Shown in pieces: positions 32,987 to 41,208 of a stretch of 41,208 nt of DNA. The notes below the pieces were generated by a model. It did not search any database, was not told where the DNA came from, and saw only the letters and a program-made list of their open reading frames with translations. The stretch lies in contig NZ_FNWU01000014.1 of assembly GCF_900108505.1 (NCBI RefSeq), positions 1-41,208 of the forward strand, read 5' to 3'. The DNA is from Halopenitus malekzadehii. GTDB taxonomy: Archaea; Halobacteriota; Halobacteria; Halobacteriales; Haloferacaceae. The translations under genes and the position numbers were made by a program. Position 1 is the first letter of the stretch, and every line of letters starts with the position of its first letter.

Positions 32987-34396
32987 TCAGGCCTCGACCG
33001 CCGCGTCCTCGACCGTGGTGACGCGGGTCCCGATGGGCTGTTTGACCACCGACCCGGTCGACCGACCGAAGACCTGGGAGACGCCCCGTTGTGCGGCGAT
33101 GTCGAGCAGCCGTTGGGAGATCTCCCCGTCCAGTACCACGGCGTGTGGGGGTGGATCGGCGTCCTCGAGGGCGTCGAAGGCGGCCGCAGCGTCGACTTCG
33201 GCGAGCACCTCACCGGACTGCCCGAGCAGCCTGGCGCGGCCGGTACCGGCGGCAACCACATCCGAAACGTGGTCGCGGACCGACTTCGTGTCGCCAGGTC
33301 CGGCGGCGGCGATGGCATCGTCATCTCCCTCGGTGGACACATCGACGTCGTCCGTCGTCTCGGCGGACGTCTCCACGCTGGCGTTCTCGTCATCGGACGT
33401 CCCACTGCGGGCGTCCGCCTCGGCGGATGCATCGACGTCGGCGTCCGCCTCGGCAGGCACGTCGACGTCGGCGTCCGTATCCGCATCCTCCTCCGTCGGG
33501 GACGGGTCTTCGGTCGCTCCGCCAGGGGTCGACGACTCAGTCGTCGGCGACCCCGACGGAGGGTCGCGAGCGACCTCCCGTGCGTTCGGCTCCTCCGCGA
33601 GCGTCTCGTAGGGGACCTTCCCGCGGAGCGCATCGAGCACCGCGCTGCGGTCGAGGTCCTCGACCGACTCGCCGGCGGGGGCGAAGGCGACGTAATCGAC
33701 GTCGCCGACCTGTCCGAGCTCCCGCAGGATGAGTTCGCCGCCGCGGTCGCCGTCGAGGAAGGCCGTGACGGTTCGGTCCTGGGAGAGGTCCGCGACCGCC
33801 TCGGGGACGTTCGTTCCCTCCACGGCGATGCCGTTTTTGATCCCGGCGTCGAGCAGCGTCAGGACGTCCGCGCGCCCCTCGACGACGATGATCGCGTCCG
33901 AGTCGCGGACGCGAGGGCCAGCCGGCAACCCCTCGTACTCCGCGATCCCCTCGATGCGGGCCGCGTCGCGGACCTCCTCGAGCACCTCGTCGCTCGAGAG
34001 GGCCGTTTCCTCGAACCCGCCGGCGAGCAGCTCCTTGGCCCGATCGACGACCTCGCGGCGCTTGGTGGCACGCACGTCCTCGATCTGGGTGACTTCGACG
34101 GAGGCCCGACAGGGGCCAACCCGGGTGATGGTTTCGAGGGCGGCGGCGAGGATCGCCGTCTCCACCTTGTCCAGGCTGGAGGCGACCGTCACCTCCCCGA
34201 ACGACTGTCCGTTCTCCGATTCGATCGAGACGTCGATGCGACCGACCTTCGAGGACTGCTGGAGGTCCCGGAGGTCGAGTTCCTCCCCGAGCAGTCCCTC
34301 CGTCTGCCCGAAGACCGCGCCGACGACGTCGGACCGCTCGACGACGCCGTCGGCGGCGATGGTCGCGTGAATGAGGTATTTCGCTGTGTCTTCCAT
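32987..34396 (-). CDS. dnaG: Archaeal DnaG primase-like protein
   Basis: A 469-residue DnaG of the archaeal type, which has a Toprim domain and in other archaea associates with the RNA exosome besides its primase fold. The N-terminal domain (1-165) begins MEDTAKYLIHATI. The Toprim domain has VVEGRADVL (171-179, E173) and FLDGDRGGE (213-221, D215 and D217). Residues about 272-375 are an acidic, Ala/Asp-rich low-complexity linker, and the last 94 residues are the family's C-terminal domain. The zinc-binding domain of bacterial DnaG is absent, as usual. A TATA box lies 18-25 bases before the ATG. Confidence 0.95.
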   Translation of the reverse strand: MEDTAKYLIHATIAADGVVERSDVVGAVFGQTEGLLGEELDLRDLQQSSKVGRIDVSIESENGQSFGEVTVASSLDKVETAILAAALETITRVGPCRASVEVTQIEDVRATKRREVVDRAKELLAGGFEETALSSDEVLEEVRDAARIEGIAEYEGLPAGPRVRDSDAIIVVEGRADVLTLLDAGIKNGIAVEGTNVPEAVADLSQDRTVTAFLDGDRGGELILRELGQVGDVDYVAFAPAGESVEDLDRSAVLDALRGKVPYETLAEEPNAREVARDPPSGSPTTESSTPGGATEDPSPTEEDADTDADVDVPAEADADVDASAEADARSGTSDDENASVETSAETTDDVDVSTEGDDDAIAAAGPGDTKSVRDHVSDVVAAGTGRARLLGQSGEVLAEVDAAAAFDALEDADPPPHAVVLDGEISQRLLDIAAQRGVSQVFGRSTGSVVKQPIGTRVTTVEDAAVEA

Positions 34397-34413
34397 ACGT
34401 GATCAGTGATGAT

Positions 34414-34421
34414 GATATAAA
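34414..34421 (-). promoter_or_regulatory. TATA box of dnaG
   Basis: Minus-strand TTTATATC centred about 22 bases before the dnaG ATG at 34396, consistent with a leaderless or nearly leaderless transcript. A second TATA-like word lies at 34446-34454 further upstream. Confidence 0.65.
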
Positions 34422-34445
34422 CGGCGACGCGCTGCCGCCAGTACG

Positions 34446-34454
34446 TTTATATAG
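34446..34454. promoter_or_regulatory. TATA-like element in the dnaG/DUF3311 gap
   Basis: The word tttatatag reads as a TATA box on either strand. On the plus strand it would start an RNA near 34475, giving the DUF3311-symporter pair a leader of about 195 nt that includes the 18-bp repeats. On the minus strand it would be an upstream promoter of dnaG. Confidence 0.4.
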
Positions 34455-34570
34455 GATCGTGTCGCGGAAATAGCTGTCGTACGGGGGACGAGCATCGAAC
34501 GTCCGTGAGCGTCGGGTTCGTGAGTAGATGCGTCGTCCTTCCGAAGCTACCGCCTATCGGGGGCACGCTC

Positions 34571-34642
34571 ATCTCGAGGGCAACGTCCATCTGGAGAGCA
34601 ACAACCATATCGAGGGCAACGACTGTCGGGAGGGACACCTTT
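34571..34642. repeat. Degenerate 18-bp tandem repeat upstream of the DUF3311 gene
   Basis: Units at 34571, 34589, 34607 and 34625. The first three share the pattern ATCTCGAGGGCAACGTCC with 4-6 changes per unit; the fourth is weaker. The repeat lies 28 bases before the ATG at 34670. In the frame of that gene it reads as hexapeptides such as ISRATS, but AGA/AGG-rich codon use argues against translation. Confidence 0.6.
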
Positions 34643-34669
34643 AGGCGTCCGAGGGAAAGAGCGCCGCAT

Positions 34670-34909
34670 ATGGATCGATCCAGACGAGATCTGACGTGGA
34701 TATTCACGTTCGTGATCCTCGTCGCGTTCGCCGTCCCGTGGTTCCTGTGGGGAACCGGGACGGTGATCGCCGGACTGCCGGTCTGGCTGTGGTGGCATAT
34801 CGGGTGGTTGGGGCTCTGCTCCGTGGTGTTTTACCTGTTCACCCGCACCGCGTGGAATCGCGGAATGGGCCTCGATCCCGGCCGTCAGGAGAACGGTGAT
34901 CGGCGGTGA
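34670..34909 (+). CDS. DUF3311 small membrane protein, partner of the symporter
   Basis: A 79-residue protein with two membrane helices (about 9-30 and 35-56) and a cytoplasmic tail. It belongs to DUF3311, a family usually encoded directly before SSF transporters, much like YhdT before PanF in bacteria. Its stop overlaps the symporter GTG by 4 bases (GTGA), so production is coupled. The ATG at 34670 matches the family length; the frame is open upstream to 34505 through the repeat region, but that extension has unusual codon use. Confidence 0.88.
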   Translation: MDRSRRDLTWIFTFVILVAFAVPWFLWGTGTVIAGLPVWLWWHIGWLGLCSVVFYLFTRTAWNRGMGLDPGRQENGDRR

Positions 34910-36402
34910 GCGCGACCCTCGAACTCGGGATCGTGATCGCGTATCTGGTGGTCGCGTTCGCGATCGGGGTGGTCGCCTACCGGGTGGCCGGGTCCGGTGC
35001 GGAGGACTACTACCTCGCGGGGCGCTCGATCGGCACCGTCGTGCTGTTGTTCACGACCTTCGCGACGCTGTTGTCCGCGTTCACCTTCTTCGGCGGTCCG
35101 AACCTCGCGTACGCGGCGGGGCCCGAATGGATCCTCGTGATGGGCGTGATGGACGGGATCATCTTCGCGATCCTCTGGTACGTCATCGGCTACAAACAGT
35201 GGCTCATCGGGCGAAAGCACGGCTATATGACGCTCGGTGAGATGTTCGGCGATCGGTTCGGATCGCCGGGACTGCGCGCGCTCGTTGCGGGCGTCAGCCT
35301 GCTGTGGCTGTTCCCGTACGTGATGTTACAGCAGATGGGCGCCGGCGAGGCGATCGTCGGACTCACCGGCGGAACGATCCCGTACTGGAGCGGGGCGGCG
35401 CTCATCACCGCCTTTATGATCGGCTACGTGGTCATCGCGGGAATGCGCGGCGTCGCCTGGACGGACACGGTCCAGGGGCTGTTCATGCTCTCGATCACGT
35501 GGATCGCCGTCGGCTGGGTCCTCTCGGCAATCGGTGGACTTTCGACGGCGACGACCGCTATGGTCGAGGCGAACCCCGAGTTCGCCGCGCTGGGCGGGGG
35601 CGTCTACACGCCGCAGTTCATCATCTCCTCGGCCGTGACCATCGCCTTCGGGGTGACGATGTTCCCGCAGATCAACCAGCGGTTCTTCGTCGCCGACTCC
35701 GAGCGCGTGCTCAAGCGGTCGTTCGCGCTCTGGCCCGTGCTCGTGCTCCTGTTGTTCGTTCCGGCGTTCCTGCTCGGATCGTGGGCGGCCGGCCTCCCGA
35801 TCGACGTCCCGGAGGGCGCGAACGTCCTCCCGGTGTTGCTCACCGAGTACACGCCGGTCTGGTTCGCCGCGCTCGTCGTCGCCGGCGCGATGGCCGCGAT
35901 GATGTCCTCCTCCGATTCGATGCTGCTGTCGGGGTCGTCGTATTTCACCCGCGATCTGTACCGCCCCTTCATCCGGCCGGACGCGACTGCGCGCCGGGAG
36001 GCGTGGGTCGCCCGCCTCGGCGTCACCGCCTTCGCGACGCTGGCGTTCCTCGCGAGTCTCACCCGTCCGGGAACTCTGATCGAGGTCGGCGACACCGCGT
36101 TCTCGGGATTCGCGTTGCTCACGCCGGTCGCGCTCGTCGCGCTCTACTGGGACGGCGCGACCCGAACCGGGATGGTCGCCTCGATCGTGATCCCGCAGGC
36201 CATCTACCTCGCACACGTCCTCCTCGAGTCCGTTCCGATCCCGTTCACGAACGCCCGGCGCACCCTGCCGCTGACCTACGCCGGCTGGGACGTCGCACTC
36301 GGGCTGATGGTCCTCGCGGGAGCCCTCGCCGTCGGCGTCTCGCTCGTCACCGACCACGTCCCCGACGAGGACGTCTCCCGATTCAGCGTGACGGCGGATT
36401 GA
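34906..36402 (+). CDS. Sodium:solute symporter (SSF family)
   Basis: A 498-residue transporter with about 13 helices, bringing in a small solute with sodium. The opening GAEDYYLAGRSIG (about 31-43) and TTFATLLSAFTFFGGPNLAYAAG are typical of the family. The SSF signature region lies around AMAAMMSSSDSMLLSGSSYF (about 327-346), with sodium-site serines. The organisation resembles PanF-like pantothenate or organic-acid carriers, but the substrate is not evident. GTG start overlaps the DUF3311 gene by 4 bases. The very acidic tail is short. Confidence 0.92.
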   Translation: MSATLELGIVIAYLVVAFAIGVVAYRVAGSGAEDYYLAGRSIGTVVLLFTTFATLLSAFTFFGGPNLAYAAGPEWILVMGVMDGIIFAILWYVIGYKQWLIGRKHGYMTLGEMFGDRFGSPGLRALVAGVSLLWLFPYVMLQQMGAGEAIVGLTGGTIPYWSGAALITAFMIGYVVIAGMRGVAWTDTVQGLFMLSITWIAVGWVLSAIGGLSTATTAMVEANPEFAALGGGVYTPQFIISSAVTIAFGVTMFPQINQRFFVADSERVLKRSFALWPVLVLLLFVPAFLLGSWAAGLPIDVPEGANVLPVLLTEYTPVWFAALVVAGAMAAMMSSSDSMLLSGSSYFTRDLYRPFIRPDATARREAWVARLGVTAFATLAFLASLTRPGTLIEVGDTAFSGFALLTPVALVALYWDGATRTGMVASIVIPQAIYLAHVLLESVPIPFTNARRTLPLTYAGWDVALGLMVLAGALAVGVSLVTDHVPDEDVSRFSVTAD

Positions 36403-36498
36403 TCGTCCACCGACGATTCACGCCACGGCGTGGTCGCGACTCCACAACACGACTGCGACTCCACAACGCACTTACCCCGCTCGCTCACACGGTTCAGT

Positions 36499-37923
<1,425 letters not shown>

Positions 37924-37964
37924 CGTCCGTCGCCCGACGTCGCCCGAGGCAGTTCCCCACCGCC

Positions 37965-38729
37965 CTAGAGTCCGGTCGGGTGTGAGACGTACGTCGTCTC
38001 CAGACCCCACTCCTCGAGCCGCTCTTGGACCGCCCGTACGCCGAACGTCTCGGTGGCGTAGTGGCCGGCCAGACAGACCGAAATCCCGGCCTCACGCGCC
38101 TCGTGATAGATCTGCTGTTTCCCTTCACCGGTGACGAGCACGTCCGCGCCACGATCGACGGCCTCATCGAGCCAGTCGGCGCCGGAACCGGTCACGATCG
38201 CGACGCGCTCGACCGCCTCGGGACCGAACGGGAGGACCTGCACGGGACGCTGACGCCCCTCGAACTCCTCGAGCCGCTCCGCTACCGTCCCGACGTCGAT
38301 TGGCTCCGGAAGCTCGCCGATCGTGCCGATCGTGACGGGACCGAGCTCGCCGAAGGGCTTCCGGTCGGCGACGCCGAGCGCCTCGGCCACCCCGGCCGCG
38401 TTGCCGAGCGCCGGATGCCCGTCCAGCGGGAGGTGTGAGACGTACAGTGCGACGTCATTCTCGACGAGCGCGGCGATCCGGTCGTAGGTCCGGCCGGTCA
38501 CGTGCTCGATACCGCCCCAGGAGATCCCGTGATGGGTCACGAGGACGTCGGCGCCGGCGTCGCCAGCCGTCTCGATCGTCGCGTCCGCGGCGTCGACGGC
38601 GACCGCGACGTGCTCGACGGACGACTCCTCGGGACCGACCTGGAGGCCGTTCGCGCTCGCGTCCACGTCGGCGTACGCCGCCGTCGAGAGCGTCTCGTCA
38701 AGCCTGTCGGCGAGCGTGGTGAGTTCCAT
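37965..38729 (-). CDS. Nif3-like dinuclear metal protein (YbgI/DUF34)
   Basis: A 254-residue member of the Nif3/DUF34 family, which forms hexamers with a two-metal site. Ligands visible are H66-H67 in VTHHGISW, D103-type SHLPLDGHP (about 97-105) and the C-terminal GHYATETFGV (about 221-230). Members have been linked to GTP cyclohydrolase or metal-insertion roles, but the reaction is unsettled. The ATG at 38729 is supported by a TATA box 24-32 bases upstream. It is 93 bp downstream of hemA on the same strand and could belong to the heme operon. Confidence 0.93.
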   Translation of the reverse strand: MELTTLADRLDETLSTAAYADVDASANGLQVGPEESSVEHVAVAVDAADATIETAGDAGADVLVTHHGISWGGIEHVTGRTYDRIAALVENDVALYVSHLPLDGHPALGNAAGVAEALGVADRKPFGELGPVTIGTIGELPEPIDVGTVAERLEEFEGRQRPVQVLPFGPEAVERVAIVTGSGADWLDEAVDRGADVLVTGEGKQQIYHEAREAGISVCLAGHYATETFGVRAVQERLEEWGLETTYVSHPTGL

Positions 38730-38752
38730 ATGTTCGGATCCGCAATACGGCG

Positions 38753-38761
38753 AATTAAAAA
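38753..38761 (-). promoter_or_regulatory. TATA box of the Nif3-like gene
   Basis: Minus-strand TTTTTAATT centred about 28 bases before the ATG at 38729. It supports an own leaderless promoter inside the hemA-nif3 gap. Confidence 0.6.
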
Positions 38762-38822
38762 CGGCGAAGGGAAACTCGACGCCGTCGAGGACGGCACGCC
38801 GAGGACGGAACACCGATGGTGG

Positions 38823-40172
38823 TCAGTCCGAGACCTCGTTGTGGACGCCGTCGGACCGCCCCTCGTGACTCCCACCTGCGTCCGGTGACTGGGTCCCGTT
38901 GCCCGTGGCGGCACCGTCTGACGGAGGCGCGTCGAACTCCGGATCGAACAGCTGCATCGCGGTCTGGATCGTCGTTAGGTCGTCCTCGCCTGCGGCCTCT
39001 CGCAACGACTTCGTCGGGGCGGCGAGCAGCTGGCCGACGAGCGCGTCCGCAAGCGCCTCGACCGTCTCGCGCTGCTCCGCGGTCAGCCCGCCCTGTGCGT
39101 CGAGCTTCGTGAGCGCCTTCTCGAGCTCGCGTGCCTTGACCCGGTCGGCGGACTCGTACATCGACGCGATCGCATCGTCGGCGCGGCGGCGCTTGAACGA
39201 CTCCAGCAACCGGTCGAGTTCCTCGTCGATCATCTCCTCGACCGCGCGCGCCTCGGCCTCCCGCTGCTCGCGGGTGCGGCTGGTGACCGACTCCAGCGCG
39301 TCGATGTCGTACAGCGTGACGGCGTCGACTGACTCGACCGCCGGATCGACGTCCCGTGGGCGAGCGATGTCGACACAGACCATCTCGCCGGCGTCCGTGA
39401 GGTCCGCGGGGTCGACGAGCGGCTCCGGGCTCCCGGTGGCCGTGACGAGGAGATCGGCCCGCGGAAGCACGCGGGCGAGGTCGGCGAGCGCGATCGCGGT
39501 CGCGTCCGTGTCGACCTCCGCCGCGACGTACTCGGCGTGAGGGATCGTCCGGTTTGCAACGTGGATCTGCGAGACGCCGGTGTCGTCGAGCGCCCTGGCG
39601 GCGAGGGTGCCCATCTCGCCGGCTCCGACGACCAGCGCGGTCGCGTCCGCCAGGTCCAGCCGGCGATCGGCCAGATCGACGGCGGCCGATCCCAGCGAGA
39701 CGACGCCCTCGTTGATCGCCGTCTCGGTGCGCGCGCGCTCGCCGACGTGGATCGCCTTCGTGATCGCGTCCTCGAGGACCGGGCCGATCCCCCCGGCCGC
39801 CCGCGCGGCCTCGAAGGACTCCCGAACCTGGCCGATGATCTGGTCCTCGCCGATCACGAGCGACTCGAGACCCGCCGCGACCCGCATCAGGTGGCGAAGG
39901 CTCTCCTCGTGGGCGAGTCGTTGGATCGCACCGTCACGGACGTCGGGCGCGAACGACTCGAGCGCGTCGTAGCCGTGGGCGACTCGATCGGTGACGACGT
40001 ACGCCTCGGACCGGTTGCACGTCCGTATCGCGAACGCCTCATCGACGCCCGGCCGCGCGAGGAGGTCGGAGACGGTTCCGCGAGCCGACTCCGCCCCGGC
40101 GGCGTTGATCTCGTCGATGCTTGCACTCGCGTGTGAAACGCTTATTCCGGTGAGTACTCCCGTCTGGTTCAT
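38823..40172 (-). CDS. hemA: Glutamyl-tRNA reductase
   Basis: The first enzyme of C5 tetrapyrrole synthesis: NADPH-dependent reduction of glutamyl-tRNA to glutamate-1-semialdehyde. The catalytic cysteine is C52 in RTCNRSEAY. ESLVIGEDQIIGQVR (103-117) is the family signature, and the NADPH site is VVGAGEMGTLAARAL (181-195). The dimerisation helices lie after residue 300. The last 45 residues are an acidic, Gly-rich tail. The start overlaps the sirC stop by 4 bases (ATGA). Length 449, within the family range. Confidence 0.96.
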   Translation of the reverse strand: MNQTGVLTGISVSHASASIDEINAAGAESARGTVSDLLARPGVDEAFAIRTCNRSEAYVVTDRVAHGYDALESFAPDVRDGAIQRLAHEESLRHLMRVAAGLESLVIGEDQIIGQVRESFEAARAAGGIGPVLEDAITKAIHVGERARTETAINEGVVSLGSAAVDLADRRLDLADATALVVGAGEMGTLAARALDDTGVSQIHVANRTIPHAEYVAAEVDTDATAIALADLARVLPRADLLVTATGSPEPLVDPADLTDAGEMVCVDIARPRDVDPAVESVDAVTLYDIDALESVTSRTREQREAEARAVEEMIDEELDRLLESFKRRRADDAIASMYESADRVKARELEKALTKLDAQGGLTAEQRETVEALADALVGQLLAAPTKSLREAAGEDDLTTIQTAMQLFDPEFDAPPSDGAATGNGTQSPDAGGSHEGRSDGVHNEVSD

Positions 40173-40906
40173 TGTCCCTCCGACGTGTCTCCGGGGTCGT
40201 CTGCGTGGTCCCGAACGCGTTCGACGATCCCGTCCGCCAGTTGTCGGGGGTTCGTCTCCCCCGTTTGTAAACCCTTCTGAACGGCCGGCGATCGGACGAC
40301 CGATCGGACGGCCTCACGACGGGTCTCGGGATCGACGTCCCGGTCGATCAGATCCATGCGAACGTCCCCGACGAGCCGTGCGAGGTCGCCGATGCCGTCG
40401 AATTCGGCCTCGATGCGCTCGCGGAGGTACCGCGACACCGCGGGGCTGGTTGCCCCCGTCGTGATCGCGAACGTCACCGGCCCGTCCTCGACCGTGGCCG
40501 GGACGACGACGCTTCCCGGATCGCGGCCGCCCGACACGTCCGTGCGATTGATCAGGACTCCGCGATCGCGCGCTGCCGCCTCCGTCGCGGCATTGATCGC
40601 CGGATCGTCCGTGGCAGCGACCACGAGTGCAGGTTCGGCGCGGTCGATCAATGCCGCGACGTCGTCGGGTTCGAGGCGCTGGCGAACCAGTTCGATCCGT
40701 CCGCCATCGGTTTCGGTCGTGGTTCCGGCATCCCGCCCGTCCTCAGTAGCCCGTCCGTCCGCCGACCGGAGCCGGTCGGTGAACGTCGGGCTTACGACGA
40801 TCACGGACGCTTCGGCCGCGAACCTCCGGGCCTTGCGAGTCGCGACGGCGCCGCCGCCGACGACGAGGACGGTCTCCCCGGCGAAGTCGTGAACGAGCGG
40901 GATCAC
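40169..40906 (-). CDS. sirC: Precorrin-2 dehydrogenase/sirohydrochlorin ferrochelatase-type (SirC/Met8)
   Basis: A 245-residue enzyme that oxidises precorrin-2 to sirohydrochlorin with NAD+, for siroheme. The NAD site VLVVGGGAVATRKAR lies at about 14-28, and the domain continues with LVVAATDDPAINA and the conserved NRTDV segment. TFAITTGATSPAVSRYLRERIE is the conserved CysG/Met8 dimer motif. A loop of about 25 extra residues (after SADGRATEDGR) is acidic and variable. The GTG at 40906 (MIPLVHDFAGE) overlaps the ahbB stop as GTGA and matches haloarchaeal relatives, so it is preferred over the ATG at 41002 inside ahbB. Confidence 0.93.
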   Translation of the reverse strand: MIPLVHDFAGETVLVVGGGAVATRKARRFAAEASVIVVSPTFTDRLRSADGRATEDGRDAGTTTETDGGRIELVRQRLEPDDVAALIDRAEPALVVAATDDPAINAATEAAARDRGVLINRTDVSGGRDPGSVVVPATVEDGPVTFAITTGATSPAVSRYLRERIEAEFDGIGDLARLVGDVRMDLIDRDVDPETRREAVRSVVRSPAVQKGLQTGETNPRQLADGIVERVRDHADDPGDTSEGQ

Positions 40907-41208
40907 GTCGACGAGCGTTGTGACGACGTGTTTCCGTCCGCACGTTCCGCGATCCGGATCCCCGTCTTCTTGAGGATACGCGTCGAGAACAGGGTGTCCC
41001 AATCGGACGGCTCGACGTCCCAGTACTCGTTCATCGTCTCGGCAACCTCGGCGATCCGGCGTTCGCTTTCCGCCTCGCTGCGCCCGTGAGTCATCGCAAA
41101 GAAGTTGTACTCCCAGACACCCTCGTGGCGCGGCCGTTCATAACAGTGCGTGACGAAGTCCATCCCGGCCACGGCCGGCCCGACCTCCGAGAGGACGTCC
41201 TCGGGAAC
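40903..41208 (-). CDS. ahbB: Siroheme decarboxylase subunit AhbB, C-terminal part
   Basis: The C-terminal 101 residues of an AhbB-like protein; the frame continues past the right edge of the window. Siroheme decarboxylase (AhbA/AhbB) removes two carboxyl groups to give 12,18-didecarboxysiroheme in the archaeal heme route. The motif VTHCYERPRHEGVWEYNFFAMTHG is diagnostic (shown by H-C-Y-E-R-P and the Y-N-F-F-A-M-T-H-G strand). The protein has an Lrp/AsnC-like fold. It overlaps sirC by 4 bases, and sirC overlaps hemA by 4 bases, so all three are translated as a unit. Confidence 0.93.
   Translation of the reverse strand, partial: VPEDVLSEVGPAVAGMDFVTHCYERPRHEGVWEYNFFAMTHGRSEAESERRIAEVAETMNEYWDVEPSDWDTLFSTRILKKTGIRIAERADGNTSSQRSST

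Noticed and set aside
34505-34669. N-terminal extension of the DUF3311 protein with hexapeptide repeats
   Set aside because: The family begins at the ATG at 34670, and the extension uses AGA, AGG and ACA codons that are rare in the real genes here.

Overview
The window looks like chromosomal DNA of a halophilic archaeon (class Halobacteria, perhaps Halorubrum-like; the genus is only a guess). The evidence is high GC content, strongly acidic proteins, Tat-exported lipoproteins with Gly/Asn linkers, TATA boxes about 25 nt upstream of start codons (leaderless mRNAs), an archaeal-type DnaG and the siroheme-dependent heme genes.

Layout. 1-1.7 kb: 3' end of an IS1341-type tnpB with its terminal hairpin, a glycosylation-rich bitopic protein, tRNA-Val(CAC) and a small helical protein. 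1.8-9.2 kb: branched-chain amino-acid (Liv) ABC transporter, livHMGF on the minus strand followed by a glutaredoxin-like gene and cobalamin adenosyltransferase, with livJ divergent on the plus strand. LivH, LivM and LivG are all much longer than usual. 9.2-12.2 kb: an unknown 414-aa protein, a thioesterase, two cupins and a 54-aa zinc ribbon. 12.2-17.7 kb: a 0.76-kb gene-free stretch, then an RGP-family (reversibly glycosylated polypeptide) glycosyltransferase-like gene, an iron-binding lipoprotein and a GT-C membrane glycosyltransferase. The first two genes each carry the same TTTAGG-N4-CCTAAA palindrome just before the start codon, which resembles a DtxR/IdeR metal operator. This is the best candidate for an undescribed system.

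17.7-26.8 kb: PiT phosphate permease, DUF5783 protein, Nfu, a tungstate ABC transporter (tupABC) whose last gene ends in five tandem copies of its own tail, SufS, SufU, an SSSCA1-type zinc protein with a 30-bp coding repeat, and a K+ channel with an RCK domain. The Fe-S assembly genes flank the tungstate transporter. 26.9-34.4 kb: uridine phosphorylase, oligoendopeptidase F, RimI-type acetyltransferase, a cis-prenyltransferase homologue lacking its catalytic motif, a divergent DUF92 (VTE6-like) membrane protein, a GNAT protein and DnaG.

34.4-41.2 kb: DUF3311 + SSF symporter pair, protoporphyrinogen-oxidase-like flavoprotein, Nif3-like protein, and a translationally coupled ahbB-sirC-hemA operon for siroheme/heme synthesis that runs off the right edge. 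No CRISPR array, rRNA gene or complete insertion sequence is visible.
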